NCBI GenBank assembly: GCA_947247005.1
Contig: OX365955.1
Location: 23,479,322-23,543,321 of the forward strand
DNA: 64,000 nucleotides
Reading direction: 5' to 3'
Source of the DNA: Spisula solida
Taxonomy: Eukaryota > Mollusca > Bivalvia > Venerida > Mactridae
Made by a program: the position numbers and the translations under genes
Shown: positions 57,260 through 64,000 of the stretch, one piece after another
Layout of the letters: each line of letters opens with the position of its first letter
Numbering within the stretch: the first letter of the stretch is position 1
Notes under the pieces: generated by a model
What the model saw: only the letters and a program-made list of their open reading frames with translations
Told to the model about the DNA's origin: nothing
Databases searched by the model: none

Positions 57260-58670
57260 CCGTTGCCCAGTCGCGCTGGAATTATACTTAAATGTTTCTA
57301 GATTTCTCTCCTGCATGGGTAAAACGTCATACACATGTGAATAATGGCAGCATTGAATAAATACCGCTCGAAAAACTTCATCAATTTCTGTCATGTAATT
57401 CTTAGTTACTTTCAGATGATTTATCACTGGTAACAGTTACTTTCTACTCGTTATAATTACTCAGATAGTTCATAGTTCATGGCTTGTTTTTGCCTACTTT
57501 ACGAACCAATTATAAGTATCCCGAACGTTTTGTTAAACATCAAAGCCCCATTTAAATGATGAACTAATTATTTATTTACTCTCAGGTGGCATATGAAAAA
57601 TCGTATGTTTTCGCGAGGTTAAAATTTCGAATTGAAGTTATGAGGTGCCGTTGCTCTCTATGTTTGCCAATTTCAATGCTGATATGTAAATTTCACAATC
57701 ACAATAGAAATATGTCTATATTCGATACCAAAGTATCTGCAATTTAGAATTTTTGTGTCTTTAATTATTAGTACACCGAATATATACACTAGCATTTGAA
57801 ATAACGCACGCTTGGTGTTTTAAAGTTTATGGGGTAAATATCATACTGTTATAATTATTACGTTTGCATAAAGTTTCAGCAAATCAGTTTATATAGGTTT
57901 CTGTTTTATCTTTCAAATTGGTGAACTTAGATGGCATTAAACAAATTTATCAATCATATTGGTTTTTCACAGACAAATGTTGCTTTTTCATATGCTAAAG
58001 TCGTTTTAATCCTTGCCAATTTGGTGTTTCTACTGACAGGTTAATATGCAACCGACATGTAACGCATGTGTATTATTATCTATATTACTACATGATGTGA
58101 TGAATCGATATACGATCATAATCGATTAACAGAACATTCTGACATCAAATCAATAATTCACCTGATCATTTGGGGTGTTATAAGTAACATACCTGGGTTG
58201 CGAAGGTGTTAATGTTATCATGAATGGAAGCGATGACGTTTTCTTATAAAAACACCTGATTAGATAAATATAACATGCACCAACATTGAGCTACTGCAAG
58301 AAGAACAATCATAACGTGCAGTGGTTTGGTTAATATGTAACATTTTTGCAGGAACAATCCATGAACCGTCTACTGCGTTCTCAAGATGAATGCTTTTAGT
58401 TAAACCATACCCTGCCATATTTTGGCGCTCTGTAAGCACGTGTAAATTAACCAATCATTAACCACCATTGTGTAACGTCTGAACCAATTAGATAATTAAG
58501 TCTGAAACTGTCACGTGAACTTAACGTCATCATAACATGTGGTAATTCCATCAAATGCATTCTCCGTAGTAATACCATGTGACATATAGAGGATTGAGTT
58601 CACGCTTTTTTATCATACAGGTATCCATTGCTAAATCTTGTGTCATCGTCATTATCAATGACCTCAAAAC
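57260..58670. other. Intergenic, nothing recognised
   Basis: AT-rich, no motif. Confidence 0.4.
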
Positions 58671-58674
58671 CAAA

Positions 58675-58960
58675 AGTAACATTAAATCATCACCAATATC
58701 ATTATTATCATCATCGAAACCATTATCAATAATACTATAGTCAAATTCAATATCAACATGATTACCAATGACATCGTTATCATAAAAAACATCACCAACA
58801 ACATCATTATCACCATAGTCATCATCATCATCACCATAAACATAATCCGCATCACTGTCGCTATCACCATCATGGTCATCAAAATCAAACACATCATCGA
58901 AAGCAGCAACATTCAAATCATAATTAGTATCGTCGTCGCCAGTATAATGATCCACTTGAT
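58675..58960. repeat. Imperfect (ATC)n / CATCAT-rich tract
   Basis: Irregular ATC, CAT and ATT triplets. The Asp-rich minus frame at 58551-58955 and the Met/Ile-rich frames here come from this simple sequence. Confidence 0.8.
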
Positions 58961-59039
58961 TTCTAATAACAAATACAGCTTTCTTTACATCATCTTGTCA
59001 TAAACATGTAGTAGTAATACATATCGCTGGATTAGAATG

Positions 59040-59245
59040 AGAATATTGGAAATCTGCATCACAAGGCGCTTCTTCTGAGCCTATTTTCATGACAATCGGA
59101 ACAAGTCTTGTTGACCAAACTGAAGTTGAAAAAGCTGGTTTGTCCATAAATAAAGAGTACTTTAGTAGTTTTCAGACAGTTTTTTCTTGTTTTCTTAAAA
59201 TATCGATTTTGTACTTACGACCTTCTCATTCTAAGCCAGTGATAT
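59040..59245. repeat. Dispersed repeat, inverted partner of 15445-15620
   Basis: AATCTGCATCACAAGGCGCT, CCTATTTTCATGACAATCGG and AGTTTTCAGACAGTTTTTTC match the complement of the earlier copy. The CCTTCTCATTCTAAGCCAGT phrase follows at 59220. Confidence 0.72.
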
Positions 59246-59734
59246 ATACATTTCGTTAGGAGACGTTCAAATTTCAATATGATTGTAGGCTATACTTCCA
59301 AATACAGCTTGTGAATGATGTATTCCTTAATTTGGCTGCAAATCTGCGACGTAAATAACTTTATATTTTAATCCTTTAGTAAGCTGTTAATGAGAACAAC
59401 ATTTGATGCGGGATTATGTTGATATCCAGAGGTAAGGATACCATACCGTGCATGACACTAATAATTTTATCTTCAATCGAAATACAAATGACCATCAGAT
59501 GAGAACATACCTTCCTGTGATCATGGTTAATAGTATAATGATCCTATGCTACTCACAATATCTTATAGGCTTACTTACCAGCCAACTGCGCTTAACGATG
59601 ATATTATTATTAAAATGGGTATAAACGAATATGAAGCAACGCTTCGTTCAATCGATAACTTGCCCATATGTAACTAACGCTGGTGTTGACCGGAGACTAT
59701 TGTCACTTTACTTCTAAAGGATGGTCATAAAGCA

Positions 59735-60136
59735 GTGAACCAAGATATACCAATAGGTTGCTTAGCTACCTACCTATCCTCTTCGTGCCCGCTGGCACAT
59801 AAGGCTACAACAAGGTCTCTCCATTGTCTTCTATCTTTTGCAATCTTCTCTATTTCTCCCAAGGTCTTTCCCATAGTCTTTATTTCGTTGTTAATCGTCC
59901 TTCGCCATGTTTCTTTCGGCCTTCCTCTGTGTCTTTTTCCGCCTGATGGGATCCATTTTAGAGATGTCCTGGTGATTTTTTGTGTCTTTCTTTATAGCAT
60001 GTCCTAGCCACCTGAATTTTCGTCTTTTTATTTGTGTGGTAATGTTTGTTTGGAGCAACAAAATTGTTTGAATTTCAATATGTTGCCACTGGTTCTTGTA
60101 TTTTCGCTTACACAGTTCTACATTTACAACTACCAA
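59735..60136 (-). mobile_element. LINE 3' end
   Basis: The minus strand encodes QIKRRKFRWLGHAIKKD (about 59990-60040) and, after a frame change, an end segment with IAKDRRQWRDLVVALCASG near 59760-59850. This is the C-terminal pattern of the non-LTR retrotransposons also seen at 12010 and 45524. A TAGGTAGGTAG tail follows at about 59765 downward. 5'-truncated and frameshifted. Confidence 0.8.
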
Positions 60137-60139
60137 ATT

Positions 60140-61320
60140 TGAAATATATGAATATAACTAGATCTAGTTTCAACTTTTATTCTATCTTACGTTTCAATAA
60201 CGGCTAACTAAATAACGCTACTAGATCTAATAATTACATTTTCTATTAACTATGCCATGGGGCATCCGCGTTGACATCGGGAGGGGTCAGGGGTTTTGCG
60301 CTCCTTGGGTGCGTCAAGACGAAAACAAATAATATTGGTCAGGATTGTTATTGATGGTGCTTAGAGTTGAAAAGGGACACAGGGCTTGTTTTATCTAATA
60401 CCTCTTTCTTTCGCGGAAGTGTATAACGAGGAACTGAGAGTAGATTTTGTTTCACAATGTAACAAAAAAAACCAATTGTAGTATTAACTAAGTTGTTTAC
60501 CAAACGCAAAGGAACGGAACGAACTATATTAAACATAGGACGGGTTTTTTTCTTGGCCTGATTCACGTCGATGTATTGGCGTTACCTGCAGAACGAACAT
60601 AGATCGTACAAGCAGAGACTGATAATACTCGGAAGAGATTAGTTACGCTGTCAGTAGTTACCTTGATGTTCGTGTTAATCATATGTCATACATTACAATG
60701 AGACAAAAAGACACCCGTGCTCCTAGGATCAAGTATATCATACTGAGATTAATGGTTGAATAGAACGTATACGTCAAAAGTATTCCGAAATGAGCGTTCG
60801 TTTTCATAATAAGTTGGAATTATTCCTGCAATATGCGCTGGTTGCTTCGCGAATCATGATGACGAATACGTTGATATGAATTGAAATGAGTGTATAGCCA
60901 GTGAAATTAAAATAATGATCATATTTCAAGTGGACAAATTATACTTTTGGTTGAGCATTAAGTTGAAGTGTACGTTCTCCTATTCACCGTCTGGAAGTTA
61001 AAGCACGGATTATATTTATTGAAACTTATCTTGATTAAATGCAGTTGGAATATTCTAATGCTATGAGTGCCTCTTCTGGATTTGTTGTTTAACCATATGT
61101 TGTTTTAGATATATATCACTGGATATAATACCGATGGGGACATAAAATGATTTTATTGAAATAAAAAATAGTAGGATAGGAAGGTTTAGTTTTCGAGTTT
61201 CTAGGAAAGAACGCGGGGTTGGATACTGTGTGTAAGGGGTATATTATTACTAAGAACCCTGGCAGTATTAAAGGGTGCACAGTACTTGGAATAAACTGGC
61301 GTTGTTTGTTAGCTAGCTCA
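60140..61320. other. 5' flank of the Kv exon
   Basis: No gene or repeat pair seen. The in-frame open stretch at 61219-61323 has no ATG and is treated as untranslated. Confidence 0.4.
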
Positions 61321-61323
61321 AAT

Positions 61324-61765
61324 ATGACAACGGTTGATTTCTCGCGTCGGTCCATGATCGCCCCGAAAACATCTATCATTCCTAGGGCTTCCGGTGGAAG
61401 TTTCAAAAGAAACGAACACAGAATTGTTATAAATGTGGGTGGGGTAAGGTATGAGACTTACCGATCAACTCTGAAGAATATTCCAGACACTAGGTTGGCA
61501 TGGCTTACGAACAGTAGGGGAAATAACCCCGAGTTTGATCCCGATTCGGGGGAGTATTTCTTTGATCGTCATCCGGGTGTGTTTAACATGGTTTTAAACT
61601 ATTATCGGACAGGCAAGCTTCACGCTCCTACAGATGTATGTGGACCCCTTTTTGAGGAGGAATTGAATTTTTGGGGTCTTGATGAAAAACAAATAGAACC
61701 CTGTTGTTGGCCTAATTACAGGGCTCATAGGGACGCTCAAGAGACATTGGCTGAGATGGACGGAG
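61324..61765 (+). CDS. Kv3 (Shaw-type) voltage-gated K+ channel, first coding exon (T1 domain)
   Basis: This encodes 147 codons plus one base of a Shaw-subfamily potassium channel N-terminus. Residues 32-128 form the T1 (BTB-like) tetramerisation domain: [18 protein letters not shown], then [20 protein letters not shown], then YYRTGKL. The Zn-binding motif of non-Shaker Kv channels is complete: H100, C106, and C127-C128 with 20 residues between (HX5CX20CC). [14 protein letters not shown] after it is typical of Kv3. T1 directs subunit assembly. The pore and voltage sensor must lie in later exons. A GTAAGT donor starts at 61766, giving a phase-1 exon end. I chose ATG 61324, the first in frame after non-ATG open sequence. 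An in-frame stop appears soon after the donor. No further channel exon occurs before the window ends, so the gene continues downstream. Confidence 0.95.
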
Positions 61766-61771
61766 GTAAGT
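61766..61771 (+). promoter_or_regulatory. 5' splice site of the Kv3 exon
   Basis: GGAG|GTAAGT, a strong donor consensus placed right after the T1-linker codons EMDG. Confidence 0.85.
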
Positions 61772-61774
61772 GTC

Positions 61775-61985
61775 ATATTCTCATATATTTCTCATATATT
61801 TTCATATTATAATCTCATATATTCTCATATAATTCTCATATAATTCTCATATATTCTCATATAATTATCATAAATTCTCATATAATTCTAATATACTCTC
61901 ATATAATTATCATATATTCTCATGTAATTCTCATATACTCTCATATAATTTTCATATACTCTCTTATAATTCACTGAACACATCA
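61775..61985 (+). repeat. Imperfect TCTCATATAAT tandem tract in the Kv3 intron
   Basis: About eighteen units of 10-12 bases varying between TTCTCATATA, ATTCTCATATAA and ATACTCTC. It begins within 15 bases of the splice donor. Confidence 0.92.
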
Positions 61986-63305
61986 TGCAACGAAGTAAAG
62001 AAGTATGTTAGATAAATATATAAATGTACAACAGAACCCCATTTAAAGACCACCACAATAATTACACTGCCTTAAAATTGAAAACTCGCTTTCAAGCCAA
62101 TTGTCACTGTTATGCTCCTTTTTCAAACTCGGTAGTATATTTATCATTAGGACTACCAGACACGTATTCAGGCCTTGATGAAATTCACAGGGTTCCAAAA
62201 TTACGCCCCTAAGACAGTATTAACTTTTAGATTATATAGAAAACATCCGGATGCTACGCACACGTCCGAAAGTGAAAGTAGGCAAAAATGGCGGAATGAC
62301 CTTGCGTGAACAACTCTTTACGGCCTTATGTTGGGCCTACTTAGTTCATTGACCTCCAGCCCCTTTGTCTAGCTTTATAATCAATCTACAATAAATAAAA
62401 AAAGTCGCCAAATTCTAACGCAATCCACAGTGGCACCGCTATTTGTGGTATAACCAGTTATTTCTGTTTTTGGAAATACACAATGTATACGTTCAAAACC
62501 TTCCTTAAAAGGGGTTAGTGGGTCACAATACTTGTGCATGAAATTTACCACGTGATATCCTTTAGTCTGTGATACATGTGTATCATGGTAGTGACATAGC
62601 TAATGCTTTTGGACACTGGTGCGATACACAATATGTTAACGTCCGCCCTCAGAATTGCCAATCAAATAGCAATTTGTCATTAGATAATACGTTTATTATA
62701 TATATTGTCATCTAATGATAACCTATAATAATTTGGATATAAGAATCTATCCTCTAGCGATTATATGTCTGAAGCGGAGAGAATTACAATTGGCGACCTA
62801 CAGCGAAGTGCTGTGGATGTTTTCCTGTCTATAAGCTCTTTCTTTGAACGTTCTTATCCCATTAGTATTGTTAATGTTACAATGATTCCAGTAGCTAATG
62901 TCTCGAACATCTGTTAAGATCATAACGTTTCAGGTAAAGTCGCCACTGAAATTTCGGAAGTTCAGGGTCATCCAAAAACTATGTCCGACAAACATTGTTT
63001 AATAACTTTTGGTAGTTTATAGTTTATAGGTAGTATATATTGTTTTGGTATTGACAGAAAGTATACTGAATAAAGTTTTTGTTGAATTTAAGGCGACCGT
63101 CATTATAATGGCATAGTAACCATGGTAACGCTATCATCATATTCTAAGAGTTCAAAGTTGACTGAAAACGCAGATAAATTGTTATTCTGTATAATACAGT
63201 ATCCTTTCTCTTCTTTGTTCACGACTTAGTATACAACTCAAAATTTGACATGGGTCAACAAATTTCCTTGTGAAGGATTCCCTTGTGAATATTTTGCATA
63301 CCAAC
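61986..63305 (+). other. Kv3 intron, nothing further recognised
   Basis: No channel exon (no S1-S6 or GYG pore signature) seen in any plus frame. The frame at 62024-62212 has no motif. Confidence 0.5.
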
Positions 63306-63309
63306 TTGA

Positions 63310-63565
63310 ATAGACTGATGGAGTTTTCAAAAACATAATGCTTCATCTGCAGTATTGTAAACGATTAAAGATGAAGTGCTGATAAGCCAAACTACATTAA
63401 ATTTTGCTGCTGTATTCAAGTATCTTTGATTACAGAATGTGGTTCGTTTTTTGCATTTGAATCTTACACAATATGAGAATCGAAAAAGTACAAATAATTA
63501 CGTGTTTCTATTGCCACTTTGGTCCCTAACAATAGGGCTTATCAGTTACCTGGAAAATGACGTCA
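63310..63565 (+). repeat. Dispersed repeat, partner at 36640-36930
   Basis: ACTTGAATAGACTGATGGAG, CTTCATCTGCAGTATTGTAA, ATCTTACACAATATGAGAAT and AACAATAGGGC occur in the same order as at 36640-36930, with moderate divergence. Confidence 0.6.
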
Positions 63566-63827
63566 TTTTGACAATGCATGTCAGATGCAGTATATGAATG
63601 TTTTGAAATTTAGAAGCAGAATAAATTATATTTTTTAAATAACTGCACTACGAATCCTTAATCGGTTTGTTAAGTAAGCGTAAAACAGAAATGAATCTTG
63701 ATTTCTTGACTCGAGTCACTTGACTAAAATTTGAATAAGGACCAGTACGGCATCCTGGATAGTTTAAAATGCATATGTACTACAGTACATCACGTATATT
63801 TGGGTTTGTTCTGATAAATGATCATCA

Positions 63828-63900
63828 TAGTAGAAGTAGCCTATTGGTAGAGCGTCCGTTTCGAGTGCGGTAGATCTCGGGTTCGATCCCAGGCCACGTT
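63828..63900 (+). repeat. tRNA-derived SINE head
   Basis: GTAGCCTATTGGTAGAGCG (A-box) and CGGGTTCGATCCCAGG (B-box) lie at exact tRNA spacing with a possible CGA anticodon loop. The acceptor stem does not pair and the T-arm has a mismatch, so I favour a SINE over a serine tRNA gene. Confidence 0.6.
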
Positions 63901-64000
63901 TTACCAAAGACGAAATAAAAATGGAACCAGAAATTCCCTTACTAGACGCTCAGCATAAAAGGGAAACTGGCTTCTCTCCTCTCATACCCTCGTGGCGATG

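Noticed and set aside
58551..58955. Asp-rich 134-codon minus-strand frame
   Set aside because: Composed of imperfect ATC/CAT triplets; no domain, and the opposite strand is equally open.
63828..63900. Functional serine tRNA gene
   Set aside because: The boxes are good, but the acceptor stem does not pair and the T-arm has a mismatch; a SINE head fits better.

Overview
The window looks like a piece of an animal nuclear genome, most probably a bivalve mollusc. It is AT-rich and gene-poor, with intron-scale spacing, tRNA-derived SINE heads, MITEs, LINE fragments, an LTR-element family and long microsatellites. Two kinds of real protein gene can be supported: a plus-strand cluster of AIG1/GIMAP-type GTPases, and one exon of a Kv3 (Shaw) potassium channel. 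A degenerate repeat at about 4.79-5.37 kb resembles one I associate with bivalve genomes; that is recollection and was not searched.

Layout. 1-3.18 kb: a TIR-flanked element filled with an (AATC)n array. 4.0-5.4 kb: duplicated short repeats, a SINE head and the bivalve-type degenerate repeat. 5.64-11.80 kb: a GIMAP gene split by a 5.2 kb LTR retroelement with apparently identical LTRs. 12.0-18.3 kb: LINE, SINE and MITE debris. 18.92-21.06 kb: a MITE, an intact GIMAP gene, then a 62-bp minisatellite built from the last codons and stop of that gene. 21.57-25.41 kb: a mariner-like TIR pair enclosing a second, truncated copy of the LTR family. 25.4-40.6 kb: no genes, only hairpins, MITEs, SINEs, a second 62-bp minisatellite and dispersed repeats. 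40.95-44.64 kb: two intact tandem GIMAP genes. 45.5-47.4 kb: a minus-strand LINE with an internal duplication. 51.7-52.4 kb: 623 bp of apparently uninterrupted (CCAT)n. 54.35-55.26 kb: a TA-flanked TIR element. 56.28-56.83 kb: a 46-bp minisatellite. 59.7-60.1 kb: a LINE 3' end. 61.3-61.8 kb: the Kv3 first coding exon with a good splice donor.

The GIMAP proteins share an intact P-loop and DTPG switch, a variable G4 box (TRGD or TRGN), and an unusual Gly/Ala-rich hydrophobic C-terminus ending in Phe-Trp. From family knowledge they are probably immune or stress GTPases acting on membranes. Their single-exon coding regions, shared orientation and conserved post-stop sequence point to recent local duplication. 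No bacterial-type system, CRISPR array or functional tRNA/rRNA was found. The most unusual local structure is the gene-end-derived minisatellite after the second GIMAP gene.
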